A DNA stretch of 10,867 nt from Actinomycetes bacterium (GTDB lineage: Bacteria; Actinomycetota; Coriobacteriia; Coriobacteriales; Coriobacteriaceae), in the NCBI GenBank assembly GCA_023441725.1, contig JAEZNV010000175.1:1-10867 (forward strand). The letters run 5' to 3'. Position 1 is the stretch's first letter; each line of letters opens with the position of its first letter. The translations under genes and the position numbers were made by a program. Below the pieces are notes generated by a model. It was not told where the DNA came from, did not search any database, and worked only from the letters and a program-made list of their open reading frames with translations. Shown piece by piece: positions 1 through 5,340 of the stretch.

Positions 1-382
1 CCGACCAAATGCTGTAGCCCGTCTTTTTATGCTCTTCGAAATTGAGCAAGGTGCGGATAGCATACCAGTTTGTATCGTCATTCTTGGTCGTTACGTTCTC
101 AAGGATGAGCTTGCTGGACGTGCCGTCGTTAAACAGGTGGCAGACGTTGCCGCGAACGTTGCCGTCTTGGTTGACGCTCGCGGTGCGAAAATAGCCCGCG
201 GGGCGAAGGCGAATGACGAAATTGTCGAGACTGTCCGACGGTGCGGGTGTGTTGTCTGCAAATGCCGTTCGCAGGGGAATGCCCGGCGCTGCGGTTTCAG
301 GCAGGCTTGCAAGTGGTGACAACGCCGCAAGCCCTAGGCCCAGCGTAAACGCTCGGCGGCTGATGGCATGGTGTTCGGTCAT
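1..382 (-). CDS. Exported protein with Tat-type signal peptide, 3' part missing
   Basis: This frame is open from the ATG at 382-380 to the left edge, so only the first 127 codons are present. The ATG is preceded by a strong GGAGGA ribosome site. The N-terminus carries a twin-arginine-like motif SRRAF (residues 8-12), then a hydrophobic Ala/Leu stretch (about 13-27), which suggests export in folded form by the Tat route. The exposed part that can be read includes YFRTAS, GNVCHLFNDGTSSKL and NWYAIRTLLNF. The alternation of short beta-type segments with Gly/Asn/Asp turns and aromatic residues is reminiscent of ricin-type beta-trefoil lectin repeats, but this resemblance is weak and unproven. It is the most downstream gene of the minus-strand envelope group and has its own leader of about 40 nt after a possible -10. 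Coding is well supported (SD, signal peptide, no stops); function is not recognised. Confidence 0.8.
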   Translation of the reverse strand, partial: MTEHHAISRRAFTLGLGLAALSPLASLPETAAPGIPLRTAFADNTPAPSDSLDNFVIRLRPAGYFRTASVNQDGNVRGNVCHLFNDGTSSKLILENVTTKNDDTNWYAIRTLLNFEEHKKTGYSIWS

Positions 383-425
383 ATCTCCTCCGTTCGCAGG
401 GTGCGGTTATGCACTTGTTTTGGTC

Positions 426-431
426 ACTATA
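426..431 (-). promoter_or_regulatory. Possible -10 element for the Tat-signal protein gene
   Basis: Read on the minus strand this is TATAGT, five of six matches to the sigma-70 -10 consensus, about 44 nt upstream of the ATG at 382. I see no convincing -35 at 16-18 nt spacing, so the call rests on the -10 and its position only. Confidence 0.35.
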
Positions 432-584
432 CTGCCCAGATGTTTAAAGACGCCGGTTTAAATTGCCTGCGCGGCGCTATAAATCGGCGGGCGGACGTGT
501 TGGGGCACTTGTCTATTTGTGCTGTTATCACGTCTGGGATGGTTTTGGAGCCCGGCATCCTGCGTTCGTCGGCTACCGGCATAA

Positions 585-616
585 GAAAGGGGGGGGGGCG
601 GTTTACCGGCCCTCCC
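585..616 (-). terminator. Terminator-like hairpin after the first lipoprotein gene
   Basis: On the minus strand a G-rich arm (GGGAGGG) followed by CCGG, a TAAA loop and CCG plus a C-run form an imperfect GC hairpin with one bulge and one A-C mismatch. It ends in TTTCTT. It lies about 70 nt downstream of the lipoprotein stop at 689. The plus strand here has a run of ten G (589-598), so the exact pairing register is uncertain. Confidence 0.5.
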
Positions 617-688
617 TGGGTACGAAGCGCTGGGGCACCGCCGCTTGTTAGCGCCGCACTCGTGTTTTCCGTTGCGCTCGCGAGTCGC

Positions 689-1282
689 TTAGCGCTTGAT
701 CTCGATATCCTCGAGCTTAACATCCATGGCCTTGGTCTTTGCCTCGGCGATATCATCGGTAAATTCCAGAGACTTCATCATGGTCTCGACGGCGTCCTTG
801 TGCTCCTCGACATTGTCGATACGTACGTACACACTGCCGCCGTCAACGTCAGTGAAGTACTCGGTCGTCACGCCGCCCGAGTGCGTAAAGTAGGCGCTGC
901 GCCAGGTCTTGCCGTTGTACTTAACGGGATCGCTCTCGGTCCATCCGGAGTTGGCCTTCCACTTTGCCTCGTAGTCAAACAGTTCATCGGCGTTCTTGTC
1001 AGGATCGAAGACGGGGATGAAGCGGTCGCTGGCATGCTCGCTCTCGGTGAACTTAAACTGGGCCCTATCGGCCGTGTCGCCGGCAGCGTCGGTGATCTCG
1101 ACGCCCTCGGGGACCTCGACCTTAAACCAAATGAAGTCGGTCCTCATATCCACGGCTGGTTTTTCTGCTCCGCCGCCACCGCCACTTCCGGTAGCGCCGC
1201 CGCTGCCACCGCAGCCCACCAGGGCAACTGCGGCAAAGAGACTGATGCAGAGGGTGAGAATCGCAAAGGCCTTCTTTTTCAT
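689..1282 (-). CDS. Predicted lipoprotein, paralogue of the adjacent lipoprotein
   Basis: This gene encodes a 197-residue lipoprotein. The start is supported by GAGGAGG about 8 nt upstream. Residues 1-20 are a lysine-led hydrophobic signal, and the lipobox LVGC (21-24) gives Cys24 as the lipidated residue after signal peptidase II cleavage. A Gly/Ser-rich tether follows (25-40), then a folded exposed domain with TDFIWFKVEVPEGVEI, SDRFIPVF, YNGKTW, YFTDVDGGSVYVRI and a terminal LEDIEIKR. The same landmarks occur in the same order in the product of 1509-2120, so the two arose by duplication. The domain has the feel of small 'surface/stress' domains that start with a strand leading into 'PEG', but I do not recognise a named family and assign no function. 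It sits between two terminator-like hairpins and is probably transcribed alone. Confidence 0.88.
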   Translation of the reverse strand: MKKKAFAILTLCISLFAAVALVGCGGSGGATGSGGGGGAEKPAVDMRTDFIWFKVEVPEGVEITDAAGDTADRAQFKFTESEHASDRFIPVFDPDKNADELFDYEAKWKANSGWTESDPVKYNGKTWRSAYFTHSGGVTTEYFTDVDGGSVYVRIDNVEEHKDAVETMMKSLEFTDDIAEAKTKAMDVKLEDIEIKR

Positions 1283-1354
1283 GGTCGTGTCCTCCTCGAT
1301 CTGTAACCGCCCATGGATTACCTGCCTTTACTGTACGCGCGGACGGCTCGCTAG

Positions 1355-1373
1355 GGTGGGCCATGTGTCCCAT
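1355..1373. repeat. 19-bp repeat with dyad, copy 1
   Basis: The 19-mer GGTGGGCCATGTGTCCCAT occurs here and, identically, at 2331-2349. It contains the dyad TGGG-N8-CCCA. Both copies are followed within a few bases by GGGG. This copy lies 73 nt upstream of the ATG of the lipoprotein at 689-1282. It could be an operator or a short dispersed repeat. Confidence 0.6.
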
Positions 1374-1419
1374 TCTGGGGGCCGGATTTGCGCCGACAAG
1401 TGGCAATATGCCCGGGCGT

Positions 1420-1455
1420 AAAAGAGGGGAGGGCCGGCCGATCCAATCCTCCCCT
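1420..1455 (-). terminator. Intrinsic terminator of the second lipoprotein gene
   Basis: On the minus strand AGGGGAGG (1455-1448) pairs perfectly with CCTCCCCT (1432-1425) across a loop of about 15 nt, and a TTTT tract follows (1423-1420). It lies about 55 nt past the stop of the lipoprotein gene at 1509. It separates the two paralogous lipoprotein genes into independent transcripts. Confidence 0.7.
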
Positions 1456-1508
1456 GGCTGGGCGTCCGATCATTTAATGACTGCGCATGCGATGCTGCGT
1501 GCGAGCCC

Positions 1509-2120
1509 CTAATGCTTGATCTCGATGCTCGAAATCTCGACTTCGCGTGCCTCGGCAACTGCCTTCGCCATGTCATCGGGAAACTCGATGGAGTTGAGGA
1601 GCGCCTCGGCTTCTTTCTTATGCAGATCGAAGTTCGAGATGAGAACGTAGACGCTTCCCGGCTCAACGTCGGTAAAGAGGAGGGTTGAGACGCCGCTGTT
1701 GTCCTCGTACGTTCCGACGAGCCACGTCCTGCCGTTATACTCGACGGACCCGCCGTCCTTCCACTGGAACGTATCACCTTTCTTTTCTGCCTGGTCGGCG
1801 TGGGATTCCTCTGCCGTCAGCGCTTTTTTCCAAACGGGGATAAAGCGATCGGCCGAACCGTTCTCGTCTTCGGGGAAGGTGAGCTGGACCCTGTCGGCAT
1901 TCTTGCCAGCGGAGTCGCTTACGCCAACGCTCTCGGGCATCTCGACCTTAAACCAGATAAAGTCGGTCTTCTTGGCGACGGGAGTTTTTTCCTTGCCCTC
2001 GCTCTTGGATGCGCTGCTGCCCCCGCCTCCGCTTGACGCACTTCCGCCGCAGCCCACAAGGGCGAGTGCGGCAAAGAGGGCGATGCAAAGGGAAAGGATC
2101 GATAGGGTCTTCTTCTTCAT
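1509..2120 (-). CDS. Predicted lipoprotein, paralogue of the adjacent lipoprotein
   Basis: This gene encodes a 203-residue lipoprotein. I chose the ATG at 2120 because AAGGAGG lies about 8 nt upstream and the signal peptide begins MKKKTLSILSL. An in-frame ATG at 2153 would add 11 polar residues and would put that SD inside the gene. The lipobox is LVGC (21-24, lipid on Cys24). A Gly/Ser/Lys-rich tether (25-50) precedes a domain with TDFIWFKVEMPESVGV, ADRFIPVW, YNGRTW, FTDVEPGSVYVLI and a final ISSIEIKH. All of these match landmarks in the product of 689-1282. The central stretch is longer and more Lys/Glu-rich than in the sister protein. The role is unknown. A tethered exposed domain on the outer face of the membrane is the firm part of the call. 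Confidence 0.88.
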   Translation of the reverse strand: MKKKTLSILSLCIALFAALALVGCGGSASSGGGGSSASKSEGKEKTPVAKKTDFIWFKVEMPESVGVSDSAGKNADRVQLTFPEDENGSADRFIPVWKKALTAEESHADQAEKKGDTFQWKDGGSVEYNGRTWLVGTYEDNSGVSTLLFTDVEPGSVYVLISNFDLHKKEAEALLNSIEFPDDMAKAVAEAREVEISSIEIKH

Positions 2121-2330
2121 GGTGGCGTCCTCCTTGTCTGCCGATGACATCACGGCGCCGCGGGTTGTTGGAGCCGTTGGTGTATGTTGCTATTCGCAAG
2201 CGTGGCGGATGTCGTTGTGTGTGGTGCGGCGATACCTCCGTTCTTAGTTTTCGGTCGTTGAGTGGCCGTGCCCCAACGGGTTCCTTACTTATAGATATGC
2301 CCCAGCTTGTGCTGCCCGGGAGTCTCGAAA

Positions 2331-2349
2331 GGTGGGCCATGTGTCCCAT
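2331..2349. repeat. 19-bp repeat with dyad, copy 2
   Basis: This is identical over 19 nt to 1355-1373. It lies 124 nt upstream of the zinc-ribbon gene start and 211 nt upstream of the second lipoprotein start. The last part also forms an inverted repeat with 2364-2371. Confidence 0.6.
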
Positions 2350-2397
2350 GTTTGGGGCAGGCGCATGGGACGTCACGGCTCGGCATCGGCTTTTTCA

Positions 2398-2409
2398 TGT
2401 TGCGCAACA
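2398..2409. promoter_or_regulatory. Perfect 12-bp palindrome, possible operator
   Basis: TGTTGCGCAACA reads the same on both strands. It is centred about 27 nt upstream of the TAGACT -10 candidate, so it would overlap the -35 region, a common position for a repressor or activator site. No regulator gene is visible in the window, so this is inference from symmetry and position. Confidence 0.4.
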
Positions 2410-2429
2410 GCGCCCTGGGTGGGGGCGTA

Positions 2430-2435
2430 TAGACT
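2430..2435 (+). promoter_or_regulatory. Possible -10 of the zinc-ribbon protein gene
   Basis: The sequence is TAGACT, 37 nt upstream of the ATG at 2473. The same hexamer serves as the -10 candidate of the fchA promoter at 3384. No good -35 is visible at 17 nt; the palindrome at 2398-2409 occupies that zone, which would fit a regulated promoter. Confidence 0.4.
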
Positions 2436-2472
2436 TGGCTGTGACAAAAGCTAAACCACGAAAGGTCGAACG

Positions 2473-3312
2473 ATGTTCTGTCAAAAATGCGGACAGCAAG
2501 TGCCTGATGGATCGACGTTTTGTACGCATTGCGGGGCGTCGCTTGCGGGTGGCTCCGCGCCGGCATCTGCAGGCGCTGGTCCTTCCTCTGCCCCGGGCCT
2601 GACCCAGTCGATGCCGCCGGTCGCGCCTGCGCCTCAAAAGCCTAAGAGCAAGGCGCCGGTCATTATCGCGGTGGCGTGTGCCGCCGTGGTACTCCTCGGG
2701 GGTGGCACGGTGTTTGCGCTCACGATGCTTAACGGGTCCAAGAGCTCCGACACGCAAATCTCGGTGATCGATACTGGGTCTTCGGACGAGAAAGATTCTC
2801 CTGCCAAGAAGAAGGATGACAAGTCCAAGGCCAAGCAGTCTTCGTCGTCGGATGACGAGGCCGTTCCCGAGGACGAGTCGGCATACTACGGTTCGGGCGA
2901 TTCGGACGATTACCTGACCGACGTGCATACGTACACGAACGACATGCATCCTTATAGCATGTCGATTCCCAACCGTTTTGAGATGGAAGATACTCCCAGC
3001 GGCAGCAGCACAAGGTACGAGGATCCGGAGACGGGTTTTGTGATCGGCCTGTCTGGCTACGTCAACATTAACGACGAAACTGCACACGAGATGTTTGTCG
3101 ACGTGGACACCTCGGGCAAGGCCGACCTCTATACCGCAGAGGGTGACAACTGGTACGTGGTCTCGTGGTGTGAGGACGATACGATCATTTACGAAAAGAC
3201 GATCGTCACGGATTCGACGATTGCCACGGCGCATTTGGAGTACTCGACTGCAAACCGCGACATGGGGTCGAAGATTATCGACACGCTGCTGCCGACGTTT
3301 CAGGTGGACTAG
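2473..3312 (+). CDS. Zinc-ribbon, single-pass membrane protein
   Basis: This gene encodes a 279-residue protein. Residues 1-22 form a short zinc ribbon with two CxxC knuckles (Cys3, Cys6, Cys17, Cys20) in the usual FCQKCG...FCTHCG arrangement. A Pro/Ala/Ser-rich stretch (23-60) leads into one hydrophobic helix (about 62-85), then a highly charged Ser/Asp/Lys linker (about 88-145). The C-terminal domain (about 145-279) includes HPYSMSIPNRFEME, YEDPETGFVIGLSGYV, NWYVVSWCEDDTIIYEK and a final IIDTLLPTFQVD. Such 'zinc-ribbon plus TM plus extracytoplasmic domain' proteins are widespread in Gram-positives and mostly uncharacterised. The ribbon should face the cytoplasm and the C-terminal domain the outside. 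An AAAGG site precedes the ATG. It is transcribed away from the lipoprotein genes and appears monocistronic. The specific function is unknown. Confidence 0.9.
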   Translation: MFCQKCGQQVPDGSTFCTHCGASLAGGSAPASAGAGPSSAPGLTQSMPPVAPAPQKPKSKAPVIIAVACAAVVLLGGGTVFALTMLNGSKSSDTQISVIDTGSSDEKDSPAKKKDDKSKAKQSSSSDDEAVPEDESAYYGSGDSDDYLTDVHTYTNDMHPYSMSIPNRFEMEDTPSGSSTRYEDPETGFVIGLSGYVNINDETAHEMFVDVDTSGKADLYTAEGDNWYVVSWCEDDTIIYEKTIVTDSTIATAHLEYSTANRDMGSKIIDTLLPTFQVD

Positions 3313-3360
3313 GCGCCCGTGCCTATAGCCGGCAATCGGAAACGCCGATAGCCAGAGCTC

Positions 3361-3389
3361 CTGACAGCCTTTGTCTTATGGGCTAGACT
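3361..3389 (+). promoter_or_regulatory. Promoter candidate for fchA-folD
   Basis: CTGACA (3361-3366) and TAGACT (3384-3389) stand 17 nt apart, a good sigma-70 layout. Transcription would start near 3396, placing the hairpin at 3409-3444 inside the 5' leader of the operon. Confidence 0.5.
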
Positions 3390-3408
3390 GACTTGGACAA
3401 GATCGATG

Positions 3409-3448
3409 AATGGGACAACCGCTTCCTGGCGTCGTTGTCCCATTTTTT
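3409..3448 (+). terminator. Intrinsic terminator or leader attenuator upstream of fchA
   Basis: AATGGGACAAC (3409-3419) pairs perfectly with GTTGTCCCATT (3434-3444) across a 14-nt loop, and the T-run is at 3443-3448. It may simply end the zinc-ribbon gene, whose stop is about 100 nt upstream. However, it also lies just downstream of the promoter candidate at 3361-3389, so read-through could control fchA-folD. Sequence alone cannot choose between these. Confidence 0.75.
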
Positions 3449-3496
3449 ATTCCGGCGCGGTCCGTGGCGACCGGCGCTCTAGGCAGAGGTGTTTCG

Positions 3497-4129
3497 ATGA
3501 GCCAAGAGATGATGGATAAAACCTGTCGCGGTTTTGCCGAAGCGTTGGCCGCGCGCGAGCCTGTTCCCGGCGGCGGCAGCGCCAGCGCGTTTGTGGGGGC
3601 ACTGGGCGCCTCGCTGTGCGGGATGGTTGCTCGCTATGGCGCGACGAACCCTGCGCTTGCCGATCGCGCAGACGATCTGACGCGCGCATTTGCCCAGGCG
3701 GATGAGTTAGCGCAGGAACTTGTTGGTTTGGTTGCCGAGGATGTTCGTGCGTACGGCCAGGTGTCTGCGGCATACGGTATTTCGCGCGAGGATCCGACGC
3801 GTGCGGCCGCGATTCAGGATGCGTTGCACGTGGCCGCCATGCCGCCATATCGGATCATGGATGCCTGCGGGCGCGCGCTGGCGCTGCTCGAGGACATGGC
3901 GGACAAGGGCTCCCGACAGCTGCTCTCCGACGTGGCGTGCGGTGCCGTGTTCTGCCGCGCTGCCATGCAGGGCGCGAGCCTGACGCTCTTTGCGAACACC
4001 ACGTCTATGAAGGATCGTGCCCGCGCCGAGGAGCTCGAGGCGGCATGCGATGAGCTGCTGGATACGTGGCTGCCGCGCGCCGATGCACTGGCGCGCCGCG
4101 CTGCCGACGCCGCAAGGAAGAGGAGATAG
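3497..4129 (+). CDS. fchA: Cyclodeaminase/cyclohydrolase family protein (FchA type)
   Basis: This gene encodes a 210-residue protein of the formiminotransferase-cyclodeaminase C-terminal family, whose stand-alone members hydrolyse 5,10-methenyl-THF to 10-formyl-THF (FchA) or deaminate formimino-THF. The signature PVPGGGSASAF (22-32), the following Gly/Ala helix LGASLCGMVA, EDVRAYGQV (81-89) and SDVACGAVFCRAAMQGASL (144-162) are all typical, and the length fits stand-alone members. I chose the ATG at 3497 because GAGGTG precedes it and the family starts at this point. An in-frame ATG at 3410 lies inside the terminator hairpin. The stop is 2 nt before the folD start, so the two are translationally linked. 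Pairing with folD, with no formiminotransferase domain or histidine genes nearby, favours the methenyl-THF cyclohydrolase role, but deamination cannot be excluded. Confidence 0.9.
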   Translation: MSQEMMDKTCRGFAEALAAREPVPGGGSASAFVGALGASLCGMVARYGATNPALADRADDLTRAFAQADELAQELVGLVAEDVRAYGQVSAAYGISREDPTRAAAIQDALHVAAMPPYRIMDACGRALALLEDMADKGSRQLLSDVACGAVFCRAAMQGASLTLFANTTSMKDRARAEELEAACDELLDTWLPRADALARRAADAARKRR

Positions 4130-4131
4130 CC

Positions 4132-4986
4132 ATGGCAGAGCTGCTGAGGGGCGCTCCCGTCGCCCGCGCGCTGACCGAGGAGCTCGCTGCTCGCTGCGCG
4201 GCTTTGCGTAAACGCGGCGTTGTTCCGACGCTTGCTATCGTGCGCGTGGGCGAGCGCGAGGACGACCTGTCCTACGAGCGCGGTGCCCTCAAGCGCTGCG
4301 AGAAGGTTGGCATCGAGGTTCGCCGCGTATTGCTTCCCTCCGATGTTTCGCAGGACGAGCTGTTGGCGGCCATCGAGGACATCAATGCCGACCCCGCTGT
4401 TCATGGCTGTCTGATGTTTCGTCCGTTGCCCGCTGGGCTTGACGAGGATGCAGTTGCCGCGGCACTCGATCCTGCCAAGGATGTTGACTCTATGACGCCG
4501 GCCTCGCTGCTCACCACGCTCTCGGGGCGAGGCGAGGGCTTTGCTCCCTGCACGGCCGAGGCAGTGCTAGCGTTGCTGGACCATTACGGCGTTGAGCTGG
4601 ACGGTGCCAAAGTCGCAGTTGTCGGTCGGTCGCTGGTGATTGGCCGTCCCGTCGCCGCCATGCTTACGGCTCGCAATGCCACAGTGACGACGTGCCATAC
4701 GCATACGCGTGGCTTGGCTGCCGAGTGCCGTGCGTCTGATATTGTGGTTGCGGCCGTTGGGCGCGCGCGCACGATTGGTGCGGACGCGGTTCGCGAGGGC
4801 CAGACGATCATCGATGTGGGCATTAATTGGGACGAGGCCGCCGGCAAGCTGGTCGGCGACGTCGATTTTGATGCTGCGGAGCCGATCGTTAACGCCATCA
4901 CACCCGTGCCGGGCGGCGTGGGGGCTGTGACCACTGCGATTCTCGCCAAGCACGTGATCGAGGCGGCGGAGCGTGCATCGAAATAG
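4132..4986 (+). CDS. folD: FolD-family methylene-THF dehydrogenase with altered cyclohydrolase site
   Basis: This gene encodes a 284-residue FolD homologue, normally a bifunctional NAD(P)-dependent 5,10-methylene-THF dehydrogenase and methenyl-THF cyclohydrolase in the cytoplasm. The start ATG has GAGGAG upstream. Family landmarks are present: KDVDS near 116-120, the PCTAEAV segment, VVGRSLVIGRP for dinucleotide binding, VTTCHTHT, IIDVGIN and ITPVPGGVG near the C-terminus. Ungapped alignment with the E. coli FolD sequence as I recall it gives Tyr50 = Tyr48 here, but catalytic Lys54 = Ala52, Gln98 (in QLPLP) = Phe96 (FRPLP), and Gly122 = Ser120; Asp121 is kept as Asp119. Lys and Gln at these places are known to be needed for cyclohydrolysis, so this enzyme may be dehydrogenase only. 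The fchA gene 2 nt upstream could provide the missing activity. The NAD/NADP preference is not readable with confidence. Confidence 0.92.
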   Translation: MAELLRGAPVARALTEELAARCAALRKRGVVPTLAIVRVGEREDDLSYERGALKRCEKVGIEVRRVLLPSDVSQDELLAAIEDINADPAVHGCLMFRPLPAGLDEDAVAAALDPAKDVDSMTPASLLTTLSGRGEGFAPCTAEAVLALLDHYGVELDGAKVAVVGRSLVIGRPVAAMLTARNATVTTCHTHTRGLAAECRASDIVVAAVGRARTIGADAVREGQTIIDVGINWDEAAGKLVGDVDFDAAEPIVNAITPVPGGVGAVTTAILAKHVIEAAERASK

Positions 4987-5023
4987 GCGTTTTGGGCTGT
5001 TTGAGGGGTTAGCCATATACCAC

Positions 5024-5253
5024 GTGGTCAAAAAACGCCAAATATGAGTACTGTTGCCAAGATAGTCACATATTTTTTATGAGATTTGGGCTCCCTAGCG
5101 ATATTCATTATCGCTAGGGAGCCCATTTTATTGAACCTATGGGGAATAACGTTGTCTTGCTTTTGGACAAATGGGGATTTCTGGCACTCGTTACAAGGAA
5201 ATTTGCTACTACCAAATTGGTGACAGTACTCATATTTGGCGTTTTTTGACCAC
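5024..5253. mobile_element. MITE-like element with 37-bp terminal inverted repeats
   Basis: The left arm 5024-5060 and right arm 5217-5253 are inverted repeats: 31 consecutive perfect pairs from the outer ends, two mismatches (both G-T/U compatible), then four more pairs. The 156-nt interior is AT-rich, has no plausible gene, and contains a separate perfect 16-bp stem. Outside the arms, AGGGGTT at 5004-5010 and at 5254-5260 (then AGCC versus GCC) is a weak candidate target duplication; it abuts the right arm but sits 13 nt from the left arm. Size, arms and lack of coding capacity fit a miniature inverted-repeat element moved in trans. A large RNA hairpin or a bidirectional terminator with no mobile history is the alternative. 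No transposase is in the window. Confidence 0.6.
5087..5129 (+). terminator. Strong hairpin inside the inverted-repeat element, probable terminator
   Basis: The GGGCTCCCTAGCGAT arm (5088-5102) pairs perfectly with 5110-5124 across a 7-nt loop, and 5087/5125 adds one more pair. TTTT follows at 5126-5129. It lies about 100 nt after the folD stop and could end the fchA-folD transcript. The T-run is short, so efficiency is unclear. Confidence 0.6.
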
Positions 5254-5340
5254 AGGGGTTGCCGGAGCTGTGGCTTCGCCCTTTTTGAGCCAAAGCGATA
5301 CACTGTTGCCATTTAATTTCTTCGCTCAAGGAGGATGCGC

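Larger units (their letters stand above)
2121..2472. other. Divergent intergenic region between lipoprotein and zinc-ribbon genes
   Basis: This 352-nt gap separates divergently transcribed genes and must hold promoters for both. On the minus strand TATAAG (2293-2288) is a possible -10, but it would give a leader of about 165 nt and has no clear -35. The second copy of the 19-bp repeat, an 8-bp inverted repeat (GTCCCATG at 2343-2350 with CATGGGAC at 2364-2371), and the palindrome at 2398-2409 cluster in the half nearer the plus-strand gene. I found no small gene with a ribosome site here. Confidence 0.5.
4987..5340. other. Intergenic region dominated by an inverted-repeat element
   Basis: This gap of 354 nt between folD and the dipeptidase gene is visibly richer in A/T than its neighbours. 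Nearly all of it is taken up by the 5024-5253 element described separately. The remainder, 5254-5340, holds the SD (AAGGAGG) of the dipeptidase gene and a possible -10 (TACACT, 5299-5304) without a clear -35. No gene is supported here. Confidence 0.6.

Noticed and set aside
368..1306. A 312-codon plus-strand open frame across the first lipoprotein gene
   Set aside because: It overlaps a well-supported lipoprotein gene with lipobox and SD on the other strand, runs through the terminator region, and shows no domain logic.
2395..3234. A 279-codon minus-strand open frame opposite the zinc-ribbon gene
   Set aside because: Its composition is Arg/Val/His-heavy antisense, while the plus strand encodes a zinc ribbon, a membrane helix and a patterned exposed domain.
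3331..3353. A hairpin just after the zinc-ribbon gene as its terminator
   Set aside because: The stem has an internal A-A mismatch and is not followed by a T-run; the hairpin at 3409-3448 is a far better candidate.
3410..3496. An upstream in-frame start for fchA adding 29 residues
   Set aside because: The extension is encoded by the terminator-like hairpin and T-run, has no ribosome site, and lies outside the family's usual N-terminus.
3390..3496. A tetrahydrofolate riboswitch in the fchA leader
   Set aside because: I looked for the conserved core expected of that family and saw only a simple hairpin and a small GC stem.
4066..4131. N-terminal extension of FolD
   Set aside because: It would overlap the end of fchA by 64 nt in another frame; the ATG at 4132 has a proper SD and gives the normal FolD N-terminus.
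5024..5253. A CRISPR array or the ends of a full insertion sequence
   Set aside because: There are only two arms in inverted, not direct, orientation, with no spacers, and the interior has no transposase-sized frame.
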